Positions 36,721 through 43,643 of a DNA stretch of 64,000 bases are shown one piece after another. Source of the stretch: Halomonas sp. GD1P12 (lineage in GTDB: Bacteria > Pseudomonadota > Gammaproteobacteria > Pseudomonadales > Halomonadaceae). How positions within the stretch are numbered: the first letter of the stretch is position 1; each line of letters starts with the position of its first letter. The stretch covers positions 1,426,001 through 1,490,000 of the forward strand of contig NZ_CP107007.1 of NCBI RefSeq assembly GCF_025725645.1. The letters are read 5' to 3'. Both the position numbers and the translations under genes were made by a program. Under the pieces are notes generated by a model. That model searched no databases. It had not been told where the DNA came from and was given only the letters and a program-made list of their open reading frames with translations.

Positions 36721-37161
36721 ATGAGCTTTTATGTCTACCTTTCTGGCGAGATCCACACCGACTGGCGCGACGATATCCAGCGCGGTGCCGACGCCGCCGG
36801 CCTGGATATCGTTTTCACCGCCCCGGTCACCGACCACGACGCTTCTGATGCCGCCGGCGACCACCTGGGCAAGCCCGAAAACGGCTTCTGGCGCGACCAT
36901 CAATCCTCCAAGGTCAACGCCATCCGCACCCGCACGCTGATCGAACAAGCCGATCTCGTCGTCGTGCGCTTCGGCGACAAGTACAAGCAGTGGAACGCCG
37001 CGTTTGATGCCGGTTACTGCTCAGCACTCGCCAAGCCCTATATCACGCTGCACGCTGAAGATATCGTTCACCCGCTGAAGGAAGTGGATGCGGGGGCGCA
37101 AGCCTGGTGTACGACTACTGATCAAGTTGTCGAAACGCTGAAGTACGTTCTTAAAGACTAA
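36721..37161 (+). CDS. ytoQ: YtoQ family protein
   Basis: The 146-residue protein opens with MSFYVYLSGEIHTDWRDD, the hallmark of the YtoQ family (related to nucleoside 2-deoxyribosyltransferase-like folds), and continues with FWRDHQSSKVNAIRTR and VVRFGDKYKQWNAAFDAGY. The biochemical role is unknown. AAGGAG is 6 bases before the ATG at 36721. It is the last gene with typical chromosomal composition before the AT-rich accessory stretch. Confidence 0.85.
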   Translation: MSFYVYLSGEIHTDWRDDIQRGADAAGLDIVFTAPVTDHDASDAAGDHLGKPENGFWRDHQSSKVNAIRTRTLIEQADLVVVRFGDKYKQWNAAFDAGYCSALAKPYITLHAEDIVHPLKEVDAGAQAWCTTTDQVVETLKYVLKD

Positions 37162-37200
37162 TTCCCCAGCGCCTCCCGCAACCGCCCTCATTCTGGTGTT

Positions 37201-37243
37201 GTGGGAGGGCGCTTCAGCGCGCGACGGGCGGCGCCAGCCGCCC
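37201..37243. repeat. REP-like palindromic element
   Basis: GTGGGAGGGCGCTTCAGCGC begins a hairpin with stem GCGC-TTCA-GCGC. It is followed at once by a second hairpin, GGGCGGC-GCCA-GCCGCCC (37226-37243). The GTGGGAGNGCGCTTCAGCGCGCGA form resembles intergenic REP sequences of Pseudomonas and relatives. The position just after ytoQ suits an mRNA 3' end. Copy number elsewhere cannot be judged here. Confidence 0.55.
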
Positions 37244-37508
37244 CGATGCCGCCAAAGCCCTCGTTATCCGTCATAACATTAACTTAAGCCAATCCCCCGT
37301 CATCCCTCTCCAAGCGTCACCACTAGAATTTCACACAGGCCTACGACCTATTGCTGACCGATGTCACTAAATTACCACGTGACCTAAGATAAATTTGTGA
37401 ATAGAGTATGATTGAAACAGGCAAAACGAGCGGGCACGCGAATAATGAATGTGCTACTCAGGATTTTTGAGAAAATTTATAAAACAGCGAGTTATAGTTA
37501 TTTTGTGT

Positions 37509-37562
37509 CGGCTGTATAGCATCAATGAATGTGCTGGCGCGTTTATTGATGCTATGCAGCCG
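37509..37562. repeat. Long inverted repeat, 18-base arms
   Basis: The left arm CGGCTGTATAGCATCAAT (37509-37526) and right arm ATTGATGCTATGCAGCCG (37545-37562) are complementary except at one position, around an 18-base loop. It ends 54 bases before the first cassette gene. It could be a transcript hairpin that insulates the array, an operator, or a relic of an element end. No T-run follows, so it is not a standard terminator. Confidence 0.7.
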
Positions 37563-37616
37563 TCTATATAATCACTGTTACGTTCACTGCCACTCCGTAC
37601 AAAAAAGGATATATGA

Positions 37617-38093
37617 ATGAGTGCATCAAAGATTGAGATTAAAATTGGCGAAATAACTTTCTCCGGTGAAGGGGAGCCGGCCTGGCTATCTGAACAGCTG
37701 GATAAAATTTTAGACAGGGCCGAGGATCTCATGGCCCTAGCTCCAGTTATTAACTCATCACCTCCTCACGGCGGCAATAGCGATCATGAAGAGGCTGATC
37801 TATCAGGGCATGACGAGATCGCTTCGAAGCCTCTTGGCATATGGCTTAGGGATAGGAATGCCGACACCAACCAGAATCTCAAGTTTCTAGCAACTGCGGT
37901 ATGGGTCGAGTCTAAGGGCCAAAACAGACTTCAAACGAAAGACGTAACAGGCGCATTAAGCAATGCCAATCAAAAACGGCTTGGCAACGCCACCGAATGT
38001 TTGAACCAAAACGTAAAGCAGGGTTTCTGTGAAAAGGAAGGGAAACAATTTTATGTCACTGAGGAAGGAAAGCGTAAATTGGATATAAACTAA
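37617..38093 (+). CDS. Unrecognised accessory protein A1 with winged-helix-like C terminus
   Basis: The 158-residue protein has an N-terminal beta-rich motif IEIKIGEITFSGEGEPAWL followed by a short helix. A polar linker (about 45-72) joins it to a C-terminal half of helix-turn-helix type ending QFYVTEEGKRKL, which reads like a wing. AAAGGA lies 7 bases before the ATG. It is one base upstream of the next gene, so the two form a pair. Composition is AT-richer than the flanks. I do not recognise the family; a role as a regulator or small defence component is a guess. Confidence 0.55.
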   Translation: MSASKIEIKIGEITFSGEGEPAWLSEQLDKILDRAEDLMALAPVINSSPPHGGNSDHEEADLSGHDEIASKPLGIWLRDRNADTNQNLKFLATAVWVESKGQNRLQTKDVTGALSNANQKRLGNATECLNQNVKQGFCEKEGKQFYVTEEGKRKLDIN

Positions 38094-38094
38094 T

Positions 38095-38856
38095 ATGGCT
38101 GAACTTAAAACTCTGCTCGGTTCGTTGCCAGCGGGGCTCCGTACGCCGCTAATTAAAGAATATAAGAAATTAACACAGAACTATATGGAGCATAGGTGGG
38201 AGCCAGCCGAGTTAAGTGTAGGCAAATTGTGTGAAATAGTTTACTCAATTATTAATGGTCATGTTGATGGTAACTATCCCACATCTCCATCAAAGCCTCG
38301 AAATATGGTTGCAGCATGCAGGCAGCTCGAAAATGAGGCTTCTCTACCTAGAAGCTTTCAAATTCTTATACCGAGAATGCTACCAGCTCTTTATGAAATT
38401 CGAAACAATCGTGGAGTAGGGCATGTAGGCGGCGAGGTCAATGCAAATAACGTTGATGCAACTCTTATGCTTACAATGGTTAATTGGGTTATGGCGGAGT
38501 TGGTTCGTGTTTTTCATACTGGCTCCCTTGAAGAAGCGCAAACCGCAGTAGACGCGCTTGCTCAACGAAGTACGCCATTAATCTGGGATAATAAAGGCTT
38601 TAAAAAAGTATTATCGCCCAATATAAACCTAAAGGATCAGATTTTATTGCTTTCATCATCGACGGATAAGAATGTGAGTATTGCTGAGCTGATGGAGTGG
38701 ACCGAGTCTACGAATAAAACATATTACAAAAAAATATTGAAATCCTTGCACAAAGAAAAGCTTGTGCACTTTGACGAGAAAGAAGGAAAAGTCACCTTAT
38801 TGCCATTCGGAAGCAACAAGGTAGCAAGCATCGTGGAGCAGCATGCAAAAACGTAA
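38095..38856 (+). CDS. Unrecognised accessory protein A2 with Abi/HEPN-like core and C-terminal winged helix
   Basis: The 253-residue protein has a helical N-terminal part with YEIRNNRGVGHVGGEVNAN (about residues 100-118). This resembles the RNxxGxGHG-type motif of the C-terminal domain in abortive-infection proteins and some HEPN folds. The last 65 residues look like a winged helix. It follows gene A1 by one base. Its stop codon lies inside an attC-like palindrome, as in integron cassettes. Function is not known; nucleic-acid-targeting defence is an inference from the motif and setting. Confidence 0.55.
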   Translation: MAELKTLLGSLPAGLRTPLIKEYKKLTQNYMEHRWEPAELSVGKLCEIVYSIINGHVDGNYPTSPSKPRNMVAACRQLENEASLPRSFQILIPRMLPALYEIRNNRGVGHVGGEVNANNVDATLMLTMVNWVMAELVRVFHTGSLEEAQTAVDALAQRSTPLIWDNKGFKKVLSPNINLKDQILLLSSSTDKNVSIAELMEWTESTNKTYYKKILKSLHKEKLVHFDEKEGKVTLLPFGSNKVASIVEQHAKT

Positions 38857-38922
38857 CAATCGCATGTTGTCGGACTGGTTTTTCGCTGCGCTGCAAACCG
38901 GTCGCAAATGCGGACGTTAACC
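38851..38922. repeat. attC-like recombination site 1
   Basis: The site runs from ACGTAAC to GTTAACC (72 bases). Internal arms pair: CGCAT (38861) with ATGCG (38908), and GACTGGTTT (38873) with AAACCGGTC (38895), with one mismatch. The stop codon of the preceding gene lies within it. The outer 7-mers only partly fit the RYYYAAC and GTTRRRY consensus. Confidence 0.55.
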
Positions 38923-38954
38923 ATTCTCGATAGGTTATAGGTGGAGACTAATAA

Positions 38955-39494
38955 ATGGAAGAGGTGGCTATTGAAATTGCTAGTCTTGAGGTCTTAAGCG
39001 ACCTGATAAAAATCGGGATACCAGCACTTTCTGGTTTACTTTCTGGCGTAGTGGTCGGCTTGGTACCTTACTTTATTGAAAAGCAGCGCCTCAGGGATTT
39101 AAAACAGCAAGGGGCAGTAAAATTCCAAAGAGAAAAAGTCGCCGAGCTAATCGATGCCCTGTCAATTTTCTCTGGCCACCTATATCGATACGTATCGGCA
39201 CAGCAATCACTTTTTTATAATTATAATTAAGCGACCGAAGAGTATGTGAGTCAGGCTGGGCAGGAGATGCTTGCAAATGAATATCACTTAAAGAAAGCGC
39301 GGGCAATCGCGGGTCTAATCGGTGAAAAAAACCTTTTGAGTTTGCTGGAGGAGTATGATGGACAAGCCTCTGAGACCATTAATGCAGTAATCAAGGGGGT
39401 TCCCGATCCCGAAAACTCGATTAAAGACTTAAAGCTAATGGAACGGAAGGTTATAAAGAGCCTCGATGTTCTATTGCGTTACCAGAATGATTAA
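38955..39494 (+). pseudogene. Membrane-anchored coiled protein interrupted by one in-frame stop
   Basis: A single reading frame of 179 codons is broken only by TAA at 39228-39230. The first part (91 residues) has a hydrophobic segment LSGLLSGVVVGLVPYFI followed by a basic helical stretch, KQRLRDLKQQ. After the stop the same frame continues for 88 more codons of helical sequence (EYVSQAGQEMLANEYHLKK onwards). The break is a nonsense change, not a frameshift. The family is unknown. Read-through cannot be excluded, but a decayed cassette gene is simpler. Its final stop lies in the next attC-like site. Confidence 0.65.
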
Positions 39495-39536
39495 CAAGGC
39501 AATGCACGCAACAAGCGCGTGACGGCGGCGTTATGT
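39489..39536. repeat. attC-like recombination site 2 (short)
   Basis: GATTAAC at 39489 and GTTATGT at 39530 bound a 48-base element. A CACGC/GCGTG stem surrounds the centre, and AACAAGGC and GGCGTTAT form the ends. It is shorter than typical attC sites, so this is the weakest of the five by length, although the end sequences are the most typical. Confidence 0.45.
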
Positions 39537-39566
39537 AGCTGCAATTCAGTAAAAGGACCCGTTGGA

Positions 39567-40046
39567 ATGGCTAGAAAAGCGAAGGGGGGCGGAGTTGCGC
39601 TGCTGATAGCGCTTGTAGTCCTAGCGGTACTTTATGAGCTCTTTATATCGTATTGGACGATCATTCTTTTACTCGCCATAGTCGGAATTGTCGCATTCGT
39701 GCTCTGTGCAGCTTTTATAGATCCTGTGGAGTACAGTGGTTCAGGAAATTCAAACAATCATAGCGGCATCGAGAAGAAAGACAAAAAGCCTGAGCGGCTT
39801 CGAGTCCTAGAAGAAAAATATAAAAATGAGCAGCTTGCTCGAAAAATTTATGGCGGGTACTTCTGGCAAGGTCAATCGGAATCGCAATTACGCGACTCGT
39901 TAGGGCAGCCGGAAGCGATCGATACTAAGGTCTTAAAAACAAAAACTAAAGAGGTTTGGAAGTATTATCCAATCGGAAGGCGAAGTTACGGCCTACGAAT
40001 TACACTAGACGACGGAAAAGTAGTTGGATGGGATAAAAAAACATAA
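39567..40046 (+). CDS. Small membrane protein with C-terminal SmpA-like domain, unknown function
   Basis: The 159-residue protein has two adjacent membrane segments (about residues 11-28 and 30-52). A charged linker and a C-terminal domain follow, with YFWQGQSESQLRDSLGQPEAI and EVWKYYPIGRRSYGLRITLDDG. This WxGxSxxQlxxslGxPxxxxxkxxKxKxKEVWKY pattern is seen in many uncharacterised bacterial proteins. ATG 39567 with AAAGGA 9 bases upstream is chosen over an in-frame upstream start at 39519, which would overlap attC-like site 2. Confidence 0.65.
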   Translation: MARKAKGGGVALLIALVVLAVLYELFISYWTIILLLAIVGIVAFVLCAAFIDPVEYSGSGNSNNHSGIEKKDKKPERLRVLEEKYKNEQLARKIYGGYFWQGQSESQLRDSLGQPEAIDTKVLKTKTKEVWKYYPIGRRSYGLRITLDDGKVVGWDKKT

Positions 40047-40136
40047 CTGTTCGTTGCAGTTGCTCTTCCAAAGCGCTGCCACGTTTCGGGTGTCCTCCGC
40101 AGCCTTTGGCTGCTCCGGCGGCAACTAAGCTTAGGC
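40041..40136. repeat. attC-like recombination site 3
   Basis: ACATAAC at 40041 and CTTAGGC at 40130 bound 96 bases. Inner arms pair as AGTTGC (40058) with GCAACT (40121), and CCAAAG (40068) with CTTTGG (40104), giving a long imperfect hairpin. The stop of the preceding gene lies inside it. Confidence 0.55.
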
Positions 40137-40184
40137 GCTGGCCGGAATGATGTGTGCTATTTCTTACGATTGTTGGAGGATTAA

Positions 40185-40643
40185 ATGATCACTGAAGAAG
40201 TCAAGAAATACATCGATCGAAGCGTTTTATGTTGGCTTGCAACGGTGGACCGCGACGGAGATCCGAACGTGTCTCCGAAAGAGGTCTTCGCCGCCTACGA
40301 AAATGACCGCCTCGTGATTGCCAATATTGCATCGGCTGGAAGCATGCGGAATATACTATCGAACGATGCTGTCTGTGTTTAGTTCGTGGACGTGTTCGTG
40401 CAAAAGGGTTTCAAGTCGCGCGGCCGCGCGAACTGTGTGGCACGGTCAGATTCTCGTTACGCCGGCTTGGCAGAGCCACTAGAGGAAAAGGTCGCGGGCA
40501 AATTCAAGATTCATAGTCTAATTGAAGTGCGAATCACTGCCGTCAAGCCGATCCTCGCGCCGAGCTACCAGTTCTATCCAGAAACAACTGAGGATGATCA
40601 AGTCCAAAGCGCGTTGACAGCATACGGTGTGTCTCGAGCCTAG
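40185..40643 (+). pseudogene. Pyridoxamine-phosphate-oxidase-like flavoprotein gene interrupted by one in-frame stop
   Basis: The 152-codon frame encodes a split-barrel FMN-binding family protein: CWLATVDRDGDPNVSPKEVF near the N terminus and FVDVFVQKGFKSRGRA after the break. It is interrupted by a single TAG at 40380-40382 between AVCV and FVDVF. A single-base change from TCG (Ser) or TGG would explain it. The C-terminal half lacks its own plausible start and ribosome site. The gene is a cassette between attC-like sites 3 and 4. Confidence 0.75.
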
Positions 40644-40670
40644 AGACGGGGTGCTTCGTTGGGAGGCTAA

Positions 40671-40736
40671 ACTTAACAAGGCTCTCCAGCGCTATACCGC
40701 TGCGCGATTAGCCGCGGCTGAGTCCTCACGTTAGTC
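40671..40736. repeat. attC-like recombination site 4
   Basis: ACTTAAC (40671-40677) fits the inverse core RYYYAAC exactly, and GTTAGTC (40730-40736) closely fits the core. The 66 bases between hold AAGGCTCTCCAGCG and CGCGGCTGAGTCC, which can pair imperfectly. It begins 28 bases after the broken flavoprotein frame and ends just before yoeB. Confidence 0.6.
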
Positions 40737-40767
40737 GTCCAATTGCTATTTTCCGGTGAGGAAGGTG

Positions 40768-41040
40768 TTATGACTGATCATAATGCCCCCCAATAGCAAA
40801 AACGTATATAGAGGTGTCGTCGAATCGGTATATAAGTCTATCTTTCTGTGAAATGCGCCGTGACCATAGGCCTGATAAGTTGTGTTTCAGTGGTTCAGGT
40901 TTGCCTATCCCAGTGGAGGGGTCGTCGGAGCGGAGCATCTCTTTCAGCAATTTGCAGAGGGCTTTGTGCAGCTTCTTGTCTTTCTCTCGCATCCTTTCAT
41001 AGGCTTCCCAGGTGCTGCCCTCAAATACCAGTGATCTCAT
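40768..41040 (-). CDS. yoeB: YoeB-type mRNA-cleaving toxin
   Basis: The 90-residue RelE-superfamily toxin cleaves mRNA on the ribosome. The catalytic residues known from E. coli YoeB (Glu46, Arg65, His83, Tyr84) are all present at a constant offset of three: Glu49, Arg68, His86, Tyr87. The core reads GIGKPEPLKHNLSGLWSRRI. Its start overlaps the end of yefM by 20 bases on the minus strand, so antitoxin comes first. Toxin-antitoxin pairs are common in integron arrays, where they stabilise the cassettes. Confidence 0.93.
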   Translation of the reverse strand: MRSLVFEGSTWEAYERMREKDKKLHKALCKLLKEMLRSDDPSTGIGKPEPLKHNLSGLWSRRISQKDRLIYRFDDTSIYVFAIGGHYDQS

Positions 41041-41293
41041 TCAGCTGCTCATCATTGGGTGTGTATCCTTGGCCACGGCTGTGAGTCTCGAGTGAAGTCG
41101 CAATTTGCTGCATCAGGTCTCGGTTCTGGAGCACATGCAGGGTTTCCTGCTCTCTTTCCCAGTCTTCAGCACTCATGATGACGAAAGCCTCTCCGGCGCG
41201 ACGTGTCACCTTGAGGGGTTCATGGTTGTTAACAACCTGCTCTACAAGGCTTTTCAGGTTGTCTCTAAATTTGTTTACACTGATGATATCCAT
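41021..41293 (-). CDS. yefM: YefM-type antitoxin
   Basis: The 90-residue protein of the YefM/Phd family starts at MDIISVNKFRDNLKSLVEQV and continues with EPLKVTRRAGEAFVIMSAEDWE. It binds and neutralises YoeB through its flexible C terminus and represses the operon. The ATG at 41293 is chosen; an in-frame upstream extension to 41374 would read through a palindromic operator. The pair faces opposite to all other cassette genes, so it must use its own promoter. Confidence 0.92.
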   Translation of the reverse strand: MDIISVNKFRDNLKSLVEQVVNNHEPLKVTRRAGEAFVIMSAEDWEREQETLHVLQNRDLMQQIATSLETHSRGQGYTPNDEQLNEITGI

Positions 41294-41307
41294 GATTCCA
41301 CCATTAC

Positions 41308-41324
41308 GTACGGAAACTCCGTAC
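41308..41324. promoter_or_regulatory. Palindromic operator candidate for yefM-yoeB
   Basis: GTACGGAAACTCCGTAC is a perfect 7-base-arm palindrome starting 15 bases upstream of the yefM ATG. A further GTAC-containing context is in TTGTACGG on the minus strand. Known YefM operators contain TGTACA-type cores, so this is a likely autoregulatory site. Confidence 0.6.
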
Positions 41325-41340
41325 AACTGTATCGCAATAG

Positions 41341-41425
41341 CCCTAACAAGACCAGTCACGGCTACGTCTACCACATTGCGGCTTTGCCTCCATTTTGTAG
41401 CTGAGCGTGCTGAGCAGCGTTATAA
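41341..41425. repeat. attC-like recombination site 5
   Basis: CCCTAAC at 41341 and GTTATAA at 41419 bound 85 bases. CTAACAAGACCAG at the left and GAGCAGCGTTATAA at the right have typical attC end character, and GCTAC (41363) pairs with GTAGC (41397). It separates the toxin-antitoxin cassette from the GFA-family gene. Confidence 0.55.
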
Positions 41426-41441
41426 AATAGCGAGTTAAAAA

Positions 41442-41840
41442 ATGACCCTACCAGGCAGCTGCCTCTGCGGCGGCGTCCAATACGAAATAACCGGCCCCCT
41501 TACCGACGTTTACCACTGCCACTGCTCCATGTGTCGCAAGCTCCATGCGGCCGCGTTTCGAACCTGCGCCAAGGTGCAGGCTTGTGACTGGCGAACCGTC
41601 AAAGGCGAAGAGCTGCTCAAAACCTATGAGTCGTCGCCGGGGGAGTTCAAGGTGTTCTGCTCGACCTGTGGGTCCAGCATTCATACCCGGTTTGCTGAAA
41701 AGCCGGAGGTTTACGCGCTTCCCCTCGGCACCCTCGATGTTGATCCCGGTATACGTCCAAACCGCCATGTGTTCGTGGGTAACAAGGCGCCGTGGTTCGA
41801 GATTGCCGATGATTTGCCCCAGTTCACTGAAAATGGCTGA
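41442..41840 (+). CDS. GFA-family zinc protein (glutathione-dependent formaldehyde-activating-like)
   Basis: The 132-residue protein has the three cysteine groups of the Gfa/CENP-V fold: CLCGG at residues 7-11, CHCSMC near 27, and CSTCGS near 74, which bind structural and catalytic zinc. The substrate is unknown; the family name comes from one member and most homologues are not formaldehyde enzymes. No strong ribosome site precedes the ATG. It is the rightmost gene of the cassette array. A GGGCTT/AAGCCC hairpin follows at about 41856-41879. Confidence 0.85.
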   Translation: MTLPGSCLCGGVQYEITGPLTDVYHCHCSMCRKLHAAAFRTCAKVQACDWRTVKGEELLKTYESSPGEFKVFCSTCGSSIHTRFAEKPEVYALPLGTLDVDPGIRPNRHVFVGNKAPWFEIADDLPQFTENG

Positions 41841-41926
41841 AGCAGTGTTGCTCGGGCTTAATATCATTTTCAAAGCCCAGCCATTACTCTATGCACCCAG
41901 CTTACCCAAGGCGCTCCATCGATCTT

Positions 41927-42242
41927 ATGACGAGAAAAACACTAGGCTTGAAGGTCAAACGGCAGCAAGAGGCCAAACCCGCCGACGTCGTTGAAGATCA
42001 ATTCCTGGATGATCCCGAAAAACGCTTTCTAAATGGCGTTGCGATTCATCCGTGCCCACGCATTGGGCTGGAAGCCGGCTCCACCGAGCGCAGCGTGTGG
42101 GCGATGGATTTGATCACGCCTATCGGGATGGGCCAACGCGGGTTGATTGTAGCCCCCCCCCAGGCTCCGGCAAGACGATGCTGTTGAAACACATCTGCCA
42201 GGCCGTGGCTGAGGAGCACCCGGAGATCAAGCTGTTTGCTAC
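41927..42242 (+). pseudogene. Broken 5' copy of the rho-like gene
   Basis: From its ATG this segment copies the start of the intact rho-like gene at 43982. An 88-base block (41934-42021) is identical to 43989-44076, and similarity then falls to about 85-90 percent. A run of nine C at 42153-42161, where seven are needed to keep frame, shifts the reading frame at the P-loop. Similarity ends near 42242, in the codons matching IKLYA of the intact copy. Only the first third of the gene is present, so it is non-functional. Confidence 0.85.
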
Positions 42243-42368
42243 CCGAGTTTTTGAAGAACGGTTTGTTAAAACTATCAGGTTTGAAATGGCTAATAAATAA
42301 ATTAAACTTAATTCCTAAGATTGCCGAACACTTGTTTCTTGTGTCTTTTATTGTAGGAGTTAGCTCTA

Positions 42369-42965
42369 ATGCCCACGGATCGCATTTTATCATCACCAAG
42401 TTACATGGTTTGGGAACTATTCCAAGCACTTCGACGACTTTGTGTTCGCGTCGCTGAATCCAGTGATGTAGAAGATGACTCTACGGCGCGACAAGATGCT
42501 GCACTTTGCGTTATCCTCGCGGTGCAATGTGTGGAAGTGTTTTTCAATGTGTACTTTCGAATTCTCATAACTGAACCCGCATATGCGCACGCTGTTGAAA
42601 AAATTTCTGCCGATCTAACTAGCACTCGGTGCGGCCTTGATAGAAAGATTAAAGAGTGGCCACTTATCGTATTCGGTCAGAAACTTAATCTCGGTGAAGG
42701 TGCCGGACAACAGTTTATAACACTAAAAAATATCCGGCATGAGCTAATGCATTTCACAAGTACCCATGAAACCTTTTCTATTCCCGGTATCGCAATTCAT
42801 GGCATGGCGGATACAAGCGTCTACCACTCGCTTTCTACGAAGACGGCGATTGAGGCACTTAATACCGCCGAGGAATTTCTGTGCGAGGTATTTATATTGA
42901 GAGGTATCTCAACCGAAAACTTGTCACATGCACTACATTCTTGGACAGGCAAGCCACCGACATAA
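42369..42965 (+). CDS. HEPN-like protein of unknown function
   Basis: The 198-residue, mostly helical protein contains LKNIRHELMHF, an R-x4-H motif typical of HEPN ribonuclease domains. It is AT-richer than the chromosome. TAGGAG is about 12 bases before the ATG, near TTAGCTCTA. It lies between the two rho-like sequences. HEPN proteins in such islands are often defence RNases or toxins; that role is inferred from the motif alone. Confidence 0.55.
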   Translation: MPTDRILSSPSYMVWELFQALRRLCVRVAESSDVEDDSTARQDAALCVILAVQCVEVFFNVYFRILITEPAYAHAVEKISADLTSTRCGLDRKIKEWPLIVFGQKLNLGEGAGQQFITLKNIRHELMHFTSTHETFSIPGIAIHGMADTSVYHSLSTKTAIEALNTAEEFLCEVFILRGISTENLSHALHSWTGKPPT

Positions 42966-43043
42966 GGATATAACTTATATTAAAAGTAAGCTTCGCCAAA
43001 ACCCGCGTAGTCGGCTTAACTTCTTATTATAAATAGAGAACTT

Positions 43044-43643
43044 ATGAAAACAATTTTAGCTCAGCAATTTAGACATTTCGCGAGGAGTGACTTTATTCCG
43101 AATGAGAGTTTGAAAGAAGCTTTCTTCATTTTCTTTATATGGGCATTTCCAGCATTCCTATTTGTTATTTGGGCTAACGCCTTTTACTCGGAAGTTGAGT
43201 TTTATCAGGCCGCAATCAGTGAGGGCTTAGGTCCTAATCTTTGGAATGTAATTGGCTCTTTTGGCTTATTTGCATTCGGTGTAGCATTAATGTTTTCAAA
43301 ATTTTCTATCCCTGCCTTGATTGCCAAACAGATACTGTCAAATACCTATGCAATAGGTTGTCTTACGTTTGGTCTTCTGGTTGGTCAATGGTCTGTGTTG
43401 CTTCCAATAGAGGGGATGGTTTGGTGGCAGCGGGGCTTGTTTAATATTACTTCTGGGTTTTTATTGATTGTTGTTTTTTTATACAATCTGGCGATCTGGT
43501 ATTTAAGTTTCTTGATTCAAAAAGAATCCGGCAAAAAGTCCGATTTCTTGATAAAGCTGGGGCATATGCACTGGGTGTGGAGATTTGCAATGGGCTTATG
43601 TATTGTTTTGCTAATCACTTTGTTATTTATACCGGAAACCTGA
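43044..43643 (+). CDS. Multi-pass membrane protein of unknown function
   Basis: The 199-residue protein has about five hydrophobic segments: around residues 26-46, 67-87, 99-117, 135-155 and 177-196. It has no signal peptide or known motif that I recognise. It shares the AT-rich composition of the preceding HEPN-like gene, 78 bases upstream, and both lie between the rho-like copies. A linked role is possible but unproven. Confidence 0.55.
   Translation: MKTILAQQFRHFARSDFIPNESLKEAFFIFFIWAFPAFLFVIWANAFYSEVEFYQAAISEGLGPNLWNVIGSFGLFAFGVALMFSKFSIPALIAKQILSNTYAIGCLTFGLLVGQWSVLLPIEGMVWWQRGLFNITSGFLLIVVFLYNLAIWYLSFLIQKESGKKSDFLIKLGHMHWVWRFAMGLCIVLLITLLFIPET

Larger units (their letters stand above)
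37162..37616. other. Gene-free junction between normal chromosome and the cassette region
   Basis: The left part (to about 37260) is GC-rich and carries the REP-like hairpins described separately. From about 37330 the sequence becomes AT-rich. It holds a 12-base direct repeat AATGAATGTGCT (37444-37455 and 37524-37535), a GTTATAG at 37491 that could be a cassette core, and a long inverted repeat at 37509-37562. No convincing gene is present on either strand. Confidence 0.6.

Noticed and set aside
37509..37562. Reading the long inverted repeat as an attC site
   Set aside because: The arms are too perfect and the outer core 7-mers are missing on both strands.
42966..43043. Another attC-like site between the HEPN-like and membrane genes
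   Set aside because: A TATAAC and a GGCTTAAC are present, but the arms between them do not pair.
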